From Tubiluchus corallicola (Eukaryota; Priapulida; Priapulimorpha; Priapulimorphida; Tubiluchidae), in NCBI GenBank assembly GCA_030141605.1, contig JAQGDQ010000036.1, positions 952,242 through 1,016,241 on the forward strand: a stretch of 64,000 nt of DNA. Reading direction: 5' to 3'. The translations under genes were made by a program, and so were the position numbers. Positions 37,035 to 49,059 of the stretch are shown here, in pieces; the stretch's first letter is position 1, and the number at the start of each line of letters is the position of its first letter. The notes under the pieces were generated by a model. It was not told where the DNA came from. It saw only the letters and a program-made list of their open reading frames with translations, and made no database searches.

Positions 37035-37610
37035 TAGGCTGACTACTGTTTCATTGTAATAAACAGCTTAAGTATAATTTTATAATCTGCAGAAACGTTT
37101 TTGCTGAAAGTTGAAAGTTCTAGTTGAAATGTGCTGTTCACCTTAATTATGGTAAACAACAGCAACGCCAGCAGCAGCAACAACTACACTACAACAGCAA
37201 TAGCAGCAGCGACAGCGACAACAACAACAACAACAGTAGGCTGACTACTGTTTCATTGTAAGAAGCAGCTTAAGTATAATTTCATAATCTGCAGAAACGT
37301 TTTTGCTGAAAGTTGGAAGTTCAAGTTGAAATGTGCTGTTCACCTTAATTATGGTAAACAACAGCAACGCCAGCAGCAGCAACAACTACACTACAACAGC
37401 AATAGCAGCAGCGACAGCGACAACAACAACAACAACAACAACAGTAGGCTGGCTACTGTTTCATTGTAATAAGCAGCTTAAGTATAATTTTATAATCTGC
37501 AGAAACGTTTTTGCTGAAAGTTGAAAGTTCTAGTTGAAATGTGCTGTTCACCTTAATTATGGTAAACAACAGCAACGCCAGCAGCAGCAACAATAAGGGC
37601 AGTGAAAATG
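37035..37610. repeat. 202/208-bp tandem repeat containing CAR triplets
   Basis: Units start TAGGCTG(A/G)CTACTG at 37035, 37237 and 37445; the third is partial. Each has a unique-looking 120-bp part and an 80-bp CAG/CAA part, whose length change explains 202 versus 208. Confidence 0.9.
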
Positions 37611-37842
37611 GCAATGCAACAGCAACAACAACCATGACAACAGCAACAACAATAACAACAACAATAACAGCAACAACAACCATGACAACAGCAACAACGA
37701 CGACGACAACAATAACCACAACAACAATACCGGCAGGGGCTTCAGCAGTAACAGCAACGCCAGCAGCAGCAACAATAACGGCAGTGAAAATCGCAATGCA
37801 ACAGCAACAACAACCATGACAACAACAACAACAACAACAACA

Positions 37843-37874
<32 letters not shown>

Positions 37875-37917
37875 AATAACAGCAACAACATTAATTAGCG
37901 GTAGGGGCTTCAGCAGT

Positions 37918-37950
<33 letters not shown>

Positions 37951-38060
37951 TACAACAGCAATAGCTGCAGCGACAGCGACAACAACAACAATAGCAGCAA
38001 CAGTAACACAACAGTGGCTGCAAAGTCAACAATAACAAATAAACAGCCACATCTGTAGTT
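37611..38060. repeat. CAA/CAG/CGA trinucleotide field 2
   Basis: Continuation of triplet-rich DNA, including a pure ACG/CGA run around 37843-37873. The recurring GGTAGGGGCTTCA-type segment (also near 35610) shows that the two fields share a source. Confidence 0.9.
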
Positions 38061-38488
38061 AAACAAACAACAAAACACGGCATAGTTGTAGACCTAACAG
38101 GCGTGCCATAGAACGATACAGAAGACAGAAACAATGGCGTCACCGTGTCTGTGATATTAACTGATTTAATGACAAATTAATTTTAATGCTAACAGTAATT
38201 GATTCGACATAGCAGTTTTTCTCGAACGGCGAATCAACAAACGATTCCTTGAAAATTGCACGATTCTCGCTATAACTCTGCGCTGCAACAATAACGTAGC
38301 GTTTCCTTGCTATCATGCGAAACCATTTTGGGTTTCACACGAAATTTCTCCTGAGATTTGAGCCAGCTGCGTGTTATGATTACACGTATTATCGATTTTG
38401 ACAAATCTCGAAGATTTCTCAATGCTTTGGTAGCTATATTCACTACCATTTGGGTAAGGAAGTTACTATCATATATTATTAGAGTTCA

Positions 38489-39135
38489 AAAGAGTTGTTA
38501 TACATTCTTATTTGTTTAAAGGAGTTGCTATAGGTTATCAATTGTTTAGAGGAGTTGCTATACGTTATCATTTGTTTAGAGGAGTTGCTATACGTTATCA
38601 TTTGTTTAGAGGAGTTGCTAGACGTTATCATTTGTTTAAAGGAGTTGCTAGACGTTATCATTTGTTTAAAGGAGTTGCTATACGTTATCATTTGTTTTAA
38701 GGAGTTGCTAGACGTTATCATTTGTTTAAAGGAGTTGCTAGACGTTATCATTTGTTTAAAGGAGTTGCTATACGTTATCAATTGTTTAGAGGAGTTGCTA
38801 TACGTTATCAATTGTTTAGAGGAGTTGCTATACGTTATCAATTGTTTTAAGGAGTTGCTATACGTTATCAATTGTTTAGAGGAGTTGCTAGACGTTATCA
38901 ATTGTTTTAAGGAGTTGCTATACGTTATCAATTGTTTTAAGGAGTTGCTATACGTTATCAATTGTTTTAAGGAGTTGCTATACGTTATCAATTGTTTTAA
39001 GGAGTTGCTAGACGTTATCAATTGTTTTAAGGAGTTGCTAGACGTTATCAATTGTTTTAAGGAGTTGCTATACGTTATCAATTGTTTTAAGGAGTTGCTA
39101 TACGTTATAAATTGTTTTAAGGAGTTGCTATACGT
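38489..39135. repeat. 30-bp minisatellite, about 21 copies
   Basis: Unit GGAGTTGCTATACGTTATCA plus a 10-base end that is CATTTGTTTA-like on the left and CAATTGTTTTAA-like on the right. Because 30 is divisible by three, all frames stay open over long distances; the resulting proteins are artefacts. Confidence 0.97.
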
Positions 39136-39170
39136 GCCTATCATAAGTTAAAAAGTTTGCTGTATATTAT

Positions 39171-39174
<4 letters not shown>

Positions 39175-39217
<43 letters not shown>
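39175..39217. repeat. (CT)n microsatellite
   Basis: About 42 bases of CT repeat directly after the 30-bp minisatellite. Confidence 0.96.
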
Positions 39218-39220
<3 letters not shown>

Positions 39221-40336
39221 TCCGTGTTTTGCTCTCTCTTTTGTTCAAATTCTTTTTTCTTTTTCTAATTGACAGGCATGCCTATTTACTTATTTATACA
39301 GTTTGGAATCCTGCAAGCCGGAAAGCAGCATTGAACGACAAGTCCTACTTGCATCTTGTCGTTGTAACGAGACCAGAACCTGTCTCGTTATGAAGTCATG
39401 TCTCAAGATGAGTCGGTGATCCAGCCGAGGTGTTTCTGCAAACTACGTAAGAACTGCACACGAGGCAGGAAGAGCCGAGCACACATACGACAGTACTGAT
39501 GTTGCTGAAAAAATGTTGCTGCTGTTGCTGACGCGGGTGCTGCTACTGTACCAAAATGCGACTAACAAACCAGCATTACATCAACTAAATGAAATACTTC
39601 TGCCCGAAAACCTTAATATAGCTGCCTTAGGAACTAATGATCTGTTGAAGTTGTTATTATTCGGAGGTGAATTTAACTATGTTGCTAACTGAAAAATATT
39701 CCAATGTGTACATGACTTTATATTACGTACTAAACGCTTCCAGTAGTTTCTATCGGATATAAAATGCATCAGTCTTAAATATTCGTACATTAATATTTTC
39801 TAACCATCATTTTCTACTAATGTCTAATGGAATCTTGTAGTAAAATTTGTCAGCTTGTGTAGTTATAGTCTATTCTTACTGTAAATGTTTTTGTAAATAG
39901 TGTATAAAGTCTGTTGTGGTGAGAATCCTAAATCATGTTGTTCAAACTGTCTTATCCAATCCTATATAAATTATGTTTAAACTAAACTAAAGTCTCAGCT
40001 CATTTCTTAATGTGCCTTTTTAAAATTCTTGCTTCCAAAAAGAAGAACTTCCACAGTGTAAACTTATTAACGGTTATCTTTCATAAACATGCCACAATTT
40101 TCCTCAAGATGTACCACGTAAGAAGGCAAAACATTAATCTGTCACTAACCAACGTAGTTTACAAGTTTCTGTCTGCCTAAGTTAATTTCGGAGAAGTCTA
40201 CAAGAACAGAAATTAAAACACGACATTCCAGAATATCGATCATACATAAGAAGTGTCCGGCAGTGATTTCTGCCCACTGAATAGAGGAAGCCAAAAGGGA
40301 TGGATGAAAATCGAAAACACCAGGAGAAAGAGCATT
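39218..40336. other. No recognisable feature
   Basis: Spacer between two minisatellites. The frame at 39157-39393 starts inside the CT repeat and shows no known domain. Confidence 0.4.
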
Positions 40337-43229
40337 TGATTTTGAGTAAAGAAGACTGATCTTGGTGTCTAGTATTGGGGTTACTCACAGCTTGAATTTG
40401 AGTGAAGACACTGATCTTCATGTCTAGTATTGGGGTTACTCACAGCTTGACTTTGAGTAAAGAAGACTGATCTTCATGTCTAGTATTGAGGTTACTCACA
40501 GCTTCATTTTGAGTAAAGAAGACTGATCTTCATGTCTAGTATTGGGGTTACTCACAGTTTGACTTTGAGTAAAGAAGATTGATCTTCATGTCTAGTATTG
40601 GGGTTACTCACAGCTTGAATTTGAGTGAAGACACTGATCTTCATGTCTAGTATTGGGGTTACTCACAGCTTCATTTTGAGTAAAGAAGACTGATCTTAAT
40701 GTATAGTATTGGGGTTACTCACAGCTTGATTTTGAGTAAAGAAGACTGATCTTCATGTCTAGTATTGGGGTTACTCACAGCTTGAATTTGAGTGAAGACA
40801 CTGATCTTCATGTCTAGTATTGGGGTTACTCACAGCTTCATTTTGAGTAAAGAAGACTGATCTTAATGTATAGTATTGGGGTTACTCACAGCTTCATTTT
40901 GAGTAAAGAAGATTGATCTTCATGTCTAGTATTGGGGTTACTCACAGCTTGAATTTGAGTGAAGACACTGATCTTCATGTCTAGTATTGGGGTTACTCAC
41001 AGCTTCATTTTGAGTAAAGAAGACTGATCTTAATGTATAGTATTGGGGTTACTCGCAGCTTGAATTTGAGTGAAGACACTGATCTTCATGTCTAGTATTG
41101 GGGTTACTCACAGCTTGATTTTGAGTAAAGGAGACTGATCTTAATGTATAGTATTGGGGTTACTCACAGCTTGATTTTGAGTAAAGAAGACTGATCTTAA
41201 TGTCTAGTATTGGGGTTACTCACGGCTTGAATTTGAGTAAAGAAGACTGATCTTAATGTCTAGTATTGGGGTTACTCACAGCTTGATTTTGAGTAAAGGA
41301 GACTGATCTTAATGTCTAGTATTGGGGTTACTCATAGCTTGATTTTGAGTGAAGACACTGATCTTAATGTCTAGTATTGGGGTTACTCGCAGCTTGATTT
41401 TGAGTAAAGAAGACTGATCTTAATGTCTAGTATTGGGGTTACTCACAGCTTGAATTTGAGTGAAGACACTGATCTTCATGTCTAGTATTGGGGTTACTCA
41501 CAGCTTGATTTTGAGTAAAGGAGACTGATCTTAATGTATAGTATTGGGGTTACTCACAGCTTGATTTTGAGTAAAGAAGACTGAGCTTGATGTCTAGTAT
41601 TGGTGTTACTCACAGCTTGATTTTGAGTAAAGAAGACTGATCTTCATGTCTAGTATTGGGGTTACTCACAGCTTGAATTTGAGTGAAGACACTGATCTTC
41701 ATGTCTAGTATTGGGGTTACTCACAGCTTGATTTTGAGTAAAGAAGACTGATCTTAATGTCTAGTATTGGGGTTACTCACAGCTTGATTTTGAGTAAAGA
41801 AGACTGATCTTAATGTCTAGTATTGGGGTTACTCACAGCTTGAATTTGAGTGAAGACACTGATCTTCATGTCTAGTATTGGGGTTACTCACAGCTTGATT
41901 TTGAGTAAAGAAGACTGATCTTGATGTCTAGTATTGGGGTTACTCACAGCTTGATTTTGAGTAAAGGAGACTGATCTTCATGTATAGTATTGGGGTTACT
42001 CACAGCTTGATTTTGAGTAAAGAAGACTGATCTTCATGTCTAGTATTGGGGTTACTCACAGCTTGATTTTGAGTAAAGAAGACTGAGCTTGATGTCTAGT
42101 ATTGGGGTTACTCACAGCTTGATTTTGAGTAAAGAAGACTGATCTTAATGTCTAGTATTGGGGTTACTCACAGCTTGAATTTGAGTGAAGACACTGATCT
42201 TCATGTCTAGTATTGGGGTTACTCACAGCTTGATTTTGAGTAAAGAAGACTGATCTTAATGTCTAGTATTGGGGTTACTCACAGCTTGATTTTGAGTAAA
42301 GAAGACTGATCTTAATGTCTAGTATTGGGGTTACTCACAGCTTGATTTTGAGTAAAGAAGACTGATCTTAATGTCTAGTATTGGGGTTACTCACAGCTTG
42401 ATTTTGAGTGAAGACACTGATCTTAATGTCTAGTATTGGGGTTACTCGCAGCTTGATTTTGAGTAAAGAAGACTGATCTTAATGTCTAGTATTGGGGTTA
42501 CTCACAGCTTGAATTTGAGTGAAGACACTGATCTTAATGTCTAGTATTGGGGTTACTCGCAGCTTGATTTTGAGTAAAGAAGACTGATCTTAATGTCTAG
42601 TATTGGGGTTACTCACGGCTTGAATTTGAGTAAAGAAGACTGATCTTAATGTCTAGTATTGGGGTTACTCACAGCTTGATTTTGAGTGAAGACACTGATC
42701 TTAATGTCTAGTATTGGGGTTACTCACAGCTTGATTTTGAGTAAAGAAGACTGATCTTAATGTCTAGTATTGGGGTTACTCACAGCTTGATTTTGAGTAA
42801 AGAAGACTGATCTTAATGTCTAGTATTGGGGTTACTCACAGCTTGAATTTGAGTGAAGACACTGATCTTAATGTCTAGTATTGGGGTTACTCACAGCTTG
42901 ATTTTGAGTAAAGAAGACTGATCTTAATGTCTAGTATTGGGGTTACTCACAGCTTGAATTTGAGTGAAGACACTGATCTTCATGTCTAGTATTGGGGTTA
43001 CTCACAGCTTGATTTTGAGTAAAGAAGACTGATCTTAATGTCTAGTATTGGGGTTACTCACAGCTTGATTTTGAGTAAAGAAGACTGATCTTGGTGTCTA
43101 GTATTGGGGTTACTCACAGCTTCATTTTGAGTAAAGAAGACTGATCTTAATGTCTAGTATTGGGGTTACTCACAGCTTGATTTTGAGTAAAGGAGACTGA
43201 TCTTCATGTCTAGTATTGGGGTTACTCAC
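40337..43229. repeat. 2.9-kb minisatellite with two unit types (56 and 55 bp)
   Basis: About 52 units share GTCTAGTATTGGGGTTACTC. Type A (56 bp) continues GATTTTGAGTAAAGAAGACT; type B (55 bp) continues GAATTTGAGTGAAGACACT. B units are almost always single and are separated by one to four A units. Sub-variants (TGTATA for TGTCTA, AAGGAGA, CATTTTGAG) recur in groups. Confidence 0.97.
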
Positions 43230-43344
43230 GCTGGCCTAGGATGAAGCTGGAGCAATTGTTAATTACATGTACAGTCTTGACAATTTGAAAGTCTCATATA
43301 ACGAGACTGTACGTGTGTTATTTAACCAACCAAACGACAGCTCG

Positions 43345-43751
43345 AAGTATGTAGTAGTAGTAGTAGTAAAATCTTTATTTGCCATTTTAAAACATTGACC
43401 ATCCTATTAAAAGACAGACAATCAGTGTTAGTTCATATAAAAAAACATACACTGTTCTGGGCAAATGCGTCTGGTGCAAGCTAAACTATAAGTGCAACTA
43501 GAAATTCAAAAAATAAAATATAAACTAGTTTAGTAAGGTCTAGGAAAAATGAAATTATGATTTGAGTAAGTATCATCGTGTTCGTATGTTGGATATTCAA
43601 AACGAGTCACTAAATGTTTTTTTAATTTAGACTTGAATATTGATAAAGAGCTGCTGTGTTTTAGTGATGTCGCTAATGACTCCCAAAGTTGTATTGCTTG
43701 CTTAGTAATGGAATTCTGTGTGTGAGAGATGTGAGAATCAGGATATACCAT
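43345..43751 (-). mobile_element. 3' end of a LINE (C-terminal coding part, 3' UTR, tail)
   Basis: On the minus strand a frame (43751-43530) reads NSITKQAIQLWESLATSLKH, FKSKLKKHLVTRFEYPTY and FIFPRPY before the stop, followed by a 3' UTR ending AATGGCAAATAAAGATTTTA plus TAC repeats. The (G/A)xQLWxxLxxxLK...FKxxLKxxL wording is the usual extreme C-terminus of CR1/RTE-type ORF2. A sister copy lies at 45715-46201. Confidence 0.8.
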
Positions 43752-44228
43752 ATTTTGACATTTTATTACGTAAAGCTGCCTATTTTACGTAAAATTGCCT
43801 ATTTTGTCAGAAAGAGAGTTTTAATTTTCAGCAATGCTCTTGTGAGTAATATTAGAAAGAGTGACTGTTTGTTTTACTCAAAATTAATTAACAAATAGCT
43901 AAACCTATTATTTGTAAATTTTCTCTAAACGATAGTAATTGTGTTATTGTAGTTTTTGTTAATGTAATATTATTCTGTTTCTTGTATTTTTTTATTTCAT
44001 TTTATTTCATAATCTTCAGAGTACAATACACGAGTGACAAGGCAGTAGAAAAGTGAAATAAAATAATAAATCACTTCTACAAAAACGGTGTAAATTAAAA
44101 CAAAGTGATGATGTATACGTAGAAGATTGCAGTAAAAAACAACGAACTAAAATAGCTGCTTACAAGTGTCTGTTAAAAAGTAAAAAATTGCTAAAATCAA
44201 CTTGACATACCCGTTTTTTAAATAATTT
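43752..44228. other. No recognisable feature
   Basis: AT-rich spacer; part may be the LINE body upstream of the C-terminal fragment but is too decayed to read. Confidence 0.35.
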
Positions 44229-44696
44229 TGTATTGTATTGCATTGTATTGTATTGTATTGTATTGTATTGTATCGTATCGTATCGTATCGTATCGTATCG
44301 TATCGTATCGTATCGTATCGTATCGTATCGTATCGTATCGTATCGTACTGTATCGTATCGTATCGTATCGTATCGTATCGTATCGTATCGTATCGTATCG
44401 TATCGTATCGTATCGTATCGTATCGTATCGTATCGTATCGTATCGTATCGTATCGTATCGTATCGTATCGTATTGTATTGTAGTATTGCATTGTATTGTA
44501 TTGCATTGTATTGTATTGCATTGTATTGTATTACATTGTATTGATTTGATTGTATTGTATTGTATTGTATTGTATCGTATCGTATCGTATCGTATCGTAT
44601 CGTATCGTATCGTATCGTATCGTATCGTATCGTATCGTATCGTATCGCATTGCATTGCATTGCATTGCATTGCATTGTATTGTATTGTATTGTATA
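44229..44696. repeat. Pentanucleotide satellite, TATCG blocks bounded by TATTG
   Basis: Pure TATCG arrays (about 44271-44470 and 44573-44646) are bordered by TATTG, TTGCA and CATTG units. One internal unit reads TACTG. Frames of Tyr-Arg-Ile-Val type are artefacts. Confidence 0.97.
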
Positions 44697-44799
44697 CTAA
44701 CTGTTATTGTACTGTATTTTACACAACATTGCATACTAACTGTTGTTTATGTGAGCAATGCTTTCAGTTAAACCTTTACTTTCTTACTGAATCACTGTA

Positions 44800-45680
44800 A
44801 GCTTTTGACGGGAATTATACGCTAAAAACGGATTTAATCCAGATTACGTGGATCGCATGTAGATCACACGTGGATACGTCGTTTTGCCGTCGCAGCAAGC
44901 TGACAAAGATTACGGTAATTCTACAGCACTGCCGGCGCGTTTTCACGCTTGAGCCACTCTGAAGCCGCGCGCCGCTATAACAGAAATCGCACACCGTATA
45001 AACCACGCAATCTGATGCAAAATTAATGTCATTATGCACACACGAGCACTGATTAACACCCGTATGTGTAGCTGACACTGACATTTCTACAAAGAAATCT
45101 GGGTAACTTACCACCCCTGCACGAAAAAGCGACTTGTTCGCCCGGAAGATGAACCGAACCGCACCACGGAGCAACACACACACAGCCCGAGATGCTACTA
45201 TAAGCTGCACTAGAGCTTTGTTGAAGGAAGCTGCGGAGAAAATGGTGATGGCGTCTACTAGCGGCTGTTATTGACAGGTAAACGTGACGTCACGCCGCAG
45301 TCAGCCTGTGTTATTGTTTGCGCTAAACAATTTTAATTGCTCCGCCGTTTGTAACTGGGGTAACTGACATTCGATGGAAGAGCAGAAGTAAGTGCTGTGA
45401 CAGTCAATAGATCAGTGCAAAATCGTGTCAGTTTACTTGACATTTGATGCGCACCTGTGCGAGACACCCAAACCGCACGCGGCGATTATGAATGCTCAGT
45501 GATGACGTCATTCGAACGTCACATAGGTCTATATTAATCTTGAGCCACATTCGTCACGCCCCAAAACGATTTCTCAAACTTGGATGCAAGTTTCTATAAA
45601 AATGTGTTTACATTGCATTTAATTGCTATTGTTGCACTCGATCCACGGATACGCCCCCGGCAGCAGGGGCGGATCGAAGG
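44800..45680. promoter_or_regulatory. CpG-rich block with two palindromic CRE sites
   Basis: This block is far richer in C, G and CpG than its surroundings. It contains TGACGTCA twice (45285-45292 and 45503-45510), the cyclic-AMP-response/ATF site. It lies immediately upstream of a candidate minus-strand first exon and looks like an active promoter. No TATA box is evident. Confidence 0.5.
45112..45210 (-). CDS. Candidate first coding exon, possible mitochondrial presequence
   Basis: ATG at 45210 opens 33 codons up to a strong donor GTAAGT (after 45112). The peptide MQLIVASRAVCVLLRGAVRF with following FRANKSLFRAGV is Arg/Ser-rich, lacks acidic residues and alternates with hydrophobic residues, as mitochondrial presequences do. 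I found no downstream exon on this strand, so the gene is unidentified and the call is tentative. The frame remains open for 131 codons if unspliced. Confidence 0.35.
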
Positions 45681-45714
45681 TTTCACGGGTCTAAGGCTAA
45701 CAAATGATTCGGGA

Positions 45715-46201
45715 ACGTATATAATATATATATAATAATCTTTACTTGCCATAAAAAAAAATCGATATTCACAACTATAAAAGCATAAAAGAACATCGCA
45801 GCATGAGAATAAAATTCACACAACTGTTAAAGGCAAATGCGTCCAGTGCAAACTAAAAACTACTGTGCCAAAAATTTAAAACAAAAATATACATTATAAT
45901 ATTACACGGAAATTATAATAGACTATATACAATATATACATAAAATTTAAAATGGACGTGGGTAAATAAAATTTGTGGATGAATATATACTATCATTTAT
46001 GTATGTCGGGTTTTCAAAACGATTTAATGTATGTATTTTTAATTTTGATTTGAATTCGTCAAAAGACTTGATTTGTTTTAAATTAGATGGCAGGGTATTC
46101 CAAAGTTGAACTCCTTGTTTAGTGATAGAATTGTTGCCGTATTTGTTATTAGTGCGTGTTTGTTTAATATTGTGTGTTCTTGGATTTAATGTTGGCTCCA
46201 A
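45715..46201 (-). mobile_element. 3' end of a LINE, sister copy
   Basis: Minus-strand frame 46201-45947 reads NSITKQGVQLWNTLPSNLKQ, FKSKLKIHTLNRFENPTY and FIYPRPF before the stop, homologous to 43530-43751. The 3' UTRs share a GCAAATGCGTC(T/C) block, and the tail reads ATGGCAAGTAAAGATTATTA with TAT repeats. Confidence 0.8.
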
Positions 46202-46706
46202 GAGGAGTGGAAGCTTATTTTTGATGAAGGGCGTGTTAATATTGTCGATGTCTTATATAAGAAGAGGATTGTGTAGAAGTCTTTATGTGCTTGTAAAATT
46301 GGAATTTTAAACATTGTTCTTAATTCTGTTGCAGAGGTTTGATTTGTTATGAGGGACGTTTTATTTGAATAGCCACGACTAAACGAAACGTCAAATTATG
46401 CGATACACTGTTTATCCTGAAATTTATTCAAATGGAATATCTGTGCACATAACTACATTTATTGGGTTAAATATTAGCTTAAAAATAAAATATGAAATTC
46501 ATGTACAAGTCAAATTGCCGCCAAAGTTCTCAAAACTATTTAAAATGTTTTGAGCTATTCTTCAGTTTTTGTATAGGTTTATCAGCAACCTCGGTAACTC
46601 TCTTCCTCACAGTAACTCGTTTATTCGTAAGTCAAAACAATCTACTCTTTAAAATATTGAAAGGAAACATGCTATTTTTTCAAAAATGACTTGCGCGAAA
46701 GAATTA

Positions 46707-47225
46707 TTACTACACAAAGACAATTTCGCATTCGCGCCACTAGTCCTTCGCTGTTTCATGCATTTCCCCACTCGCTAGTTAGACGGGCACTAGCGCCTGC
46801 ATTCCGAAAACGCGTTGCACAAAAACAGGTGCTGTACCTCTCAGTTCAGATGTGTTAGTTTGTGACGAACTACACACGTTCGACAGCTCAAGCGTGAGCA
46901 CAGCGGTAAATTTGAAATTTTAATTTTTATCGTAAAACTTGCCGAGTTTTAGCACAACACACTGAATATCTTACAGTAGCACTGTAGTTCAATTTTCGAT
47001 TTCGCAAACATGTTCAACACATTCGTGAAATACTTTCCCGTTGAAAATTATGTTCGTTTGTGACGTTATCAGTAGTTTGGCTCGCCCGCCGGTAATTAAG
47101 ACTTTAATCTATTGTTGATTTTAACTATCAGAAACGCTATTCCAGTGTTAGTGGTGTTAAAATGTTTACTTTTTATCATACTCGATATGGGGTAGGATAT
47201 GAAAAGTCATCCTGTGTTCCTTCAA
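46707..47225. repeat. Dispersed 0.5-kb repeat, copy 2
   Basis: Co-linear with 27115-27645. This copy has many more CpG dinucleotides (GCGCCACTAG, AACGCGTTGCAC). Confidence 0.8.
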
Positions 47226-47253
47226 GCTTTTATTTTAAAATACGTATTTTGCA

Positions 47254-47333
47254 AAATCTCTCTCTTTCTCTGTGCGTGCGTGTGCGTGCGTCCGTGCGTG
47301 TGCGTTTGCGTGTGCGTATGTGCGCGTGTACGT
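47254..47333. repeat. GTGCGT-type microsatellite
   Basis: Imperfect (GTGCGT)n with CTCTCTTTCTCT at its start. Confidence 0.9.
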
Positions 47334-47550
47334 GTCATCTTCACATATTTTCAACAACAATTGAGACTTGAGTGTGCCTCGTCGTTGTTAAATACTGATA
47401 TCCGGCTCGCACTGTTCCGAATTGTCATGGTCCGTTTCACAATTACTCATGAACTTTAGATGCCAATAACATGTCAGCGTTTTTTATTAAATTTACCAGC
47501 AAAATTGATCTTACGACTATAACTTGTAAGCGTGCTTTGTTAACCAAAAA

Positions 47551-48388
47551 GATTTAGCGTTTTGTCAAACCCTGTAAAACAGAAAGGCGTAGCGTTTTCT
47601 CAAACCCTGTAAAACAGAAAGACGTAGCGTTTTCTCAAACCCTGTAAAACAGAAAGACGTAGTGTTTTCTCAAACCCTGTAAAACAGAAAGACGTAGTGT
47701 TTTCTCAAACCCTGTAAAACAGAAAGACGTAGTGTTTTCTCAAACCCTGTAAAACAGAAAGACGTAGTGTTTTCTCAAACCCTGTAAAACAGAAAGACGT
47801 AGTGTTTTCTCAAACCCTGTAAAACAGAAAGACGTAGTGTTTTCTCAAACCCTGTAAAACAGAAAGACGTAGTGTTTTCTCAAACCCTGTAAAACAGAAA
47901 GACGTAGTGTTTTCTCAAACCCTGTAAAACAGAAAGACGTAGCGTTTTCTCAAACCCTGTAAACCAGAAAGACGTAGCGTTTTCTCAAACCCTGTAAAAC
48001 AGAAAGACGTAGCGTTTTCTCAAACCCTGTAAAACAGAAAGACGTAGTGTTTTCTCAAACCCTGTAAAACAGAAAGACGTAGTGTTTTCTCAAACCCTGT
48101 AAAACAGAAAGACGTAGTGTTTTCTCAAACCCTGTAAAACAGAAAGACGTAGTGTTTTCTCAAACCCTGTAAAACAGAAAGACGTAGTGTTTTCTCAAAC
48201 CCTGTAAAACAGAAAGACGTAGTGTTTTCTCAAACCCTGTAAAACAGAAAGACGTAGTGTTTTCTCAAACCCTGTAAAACAGAAAGACGTAGTGTTTTCT
48301 CAAACCCTGTAAACCAGAAAGACGTAGCGTTTTCTCAAACCCTGTAAAACAGAAAGACGTAGTGTTTTCTTAAAGCCTGTAAAACAAG
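47551..48388. repeat. 35-bp minisatellite, about 24 copies
   Basis: Unit GTAGTGTTTTCTCAAACCCT plus GTAAAACAGAAAGAC. Units differ mainly at one base, GTAGCG versus GTAGTG, with GTAGCG at both ends and in a central group. Copies are directly adjacent with no spacers. Confidence 0.97.
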
Positions 48389-49059
48389 TTAAAACAAATT
48401 TAATCAAAATTTCTCTTTCCTCTTCCGTTTCAATTTTTTAGGTGACAAATGAACAGTGCAAGCTGGCGGCACAGGACTGTGGTGTCAACACTCAATCTGG
48501 GATTGCAAGTCGTTTGTGGCAGGACAGAAACTTTATTCATTATCAAGGGCTGTGCCTATGAAACAAGACACTGAACTGCCAGGGGATACGTTAGCCCCAT
48601 ACATCCTCCTGCTACGAGGTAAACAGCCAGAATTAGTACGTCGAATAACGTTGTCTAGAGCGAGAATTGAACCCAGGAGGTCAGGAGCCATTCACGCTAA
48701 GCATGCACACTGGGTAACCACTCGGCTAGCAATACTAATATTAATTAAATTAGTAGTGTTTTTATTGTTCTACTCCATTGTAAAGAAGGAATTATGCTCG
48801 ACTTTATTCTTAACACATCACAAACAGTTAACTTCTTCTCTATCGTCCGTTCCACACCACAAACACTTATTATTTCTCTTTAGTTAGTCATAACCCTCCA
48901 CAAACAGTTATAACAAGTATAAAACAGGAAAATAATTTAATATCGTTTTGTCATTTTTGCGCAAAAAGCAATACTTAAAATTATTTTTCACGTTATTTTC
49001 GGCCACGCTGCTTTTCATTAATCAGGGCCTTGCGCTTCACCTAAAATAATTGTTCATAT
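48389..49059. other. Spacer holding a tRNA-like sequence
   Basis: Apart from the tRNA-like stretch at 48659-48730 I see no feature. The 143-codon frame at 48456-48887 crosses that tRNA-like stretch and is not a gene. Confidence 0.4.
48659..48730 (-). mobile_element. tRNA-derived SINE head or tRNA pseudogene
   Basis: On the minus strand TAGCCGAGTGGTTA is an A box of Ser/Leu type and GGGTTCAATTC a B box, about 40 bases apart. The anticodon arm does not fold convincingly, so it is not a working tRNA. Confidence 0.55.

Noticed and set aside
34951-38143. Poly-Thr/Asn, poly-Leu and poly-Val frames
   Set aside because: They come from CAA/CAG/CGA triplet fields read in different frames; no conserved flanking domain or splice context.
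38479-39151. Two ~200-codon frames on opposite strands over the 30-bp repeat
   Set aside because: The unit length is a multiple of three, so frames stay open by chance of periodicity.
44147-44800. Frames rich in Tyr-Arg-Ile-Val and Arg-Tyr-Asp-Thr repeats
   Set aside because: A five-base repeat keeps every frame open; these are artefacts of the TATCG satellite.
47551-48388. Regular 35-bp repeats considered as a CRISPR array
   Set aside because: Units are directly adjacent without unique spacers and the DNA is from an animal; it is a minisatellite.
48456-48887. 143-codon plus-strand frame
   Set aside because: It crosses a reversed tRNA-like A/B-box sequence and shows no domain.
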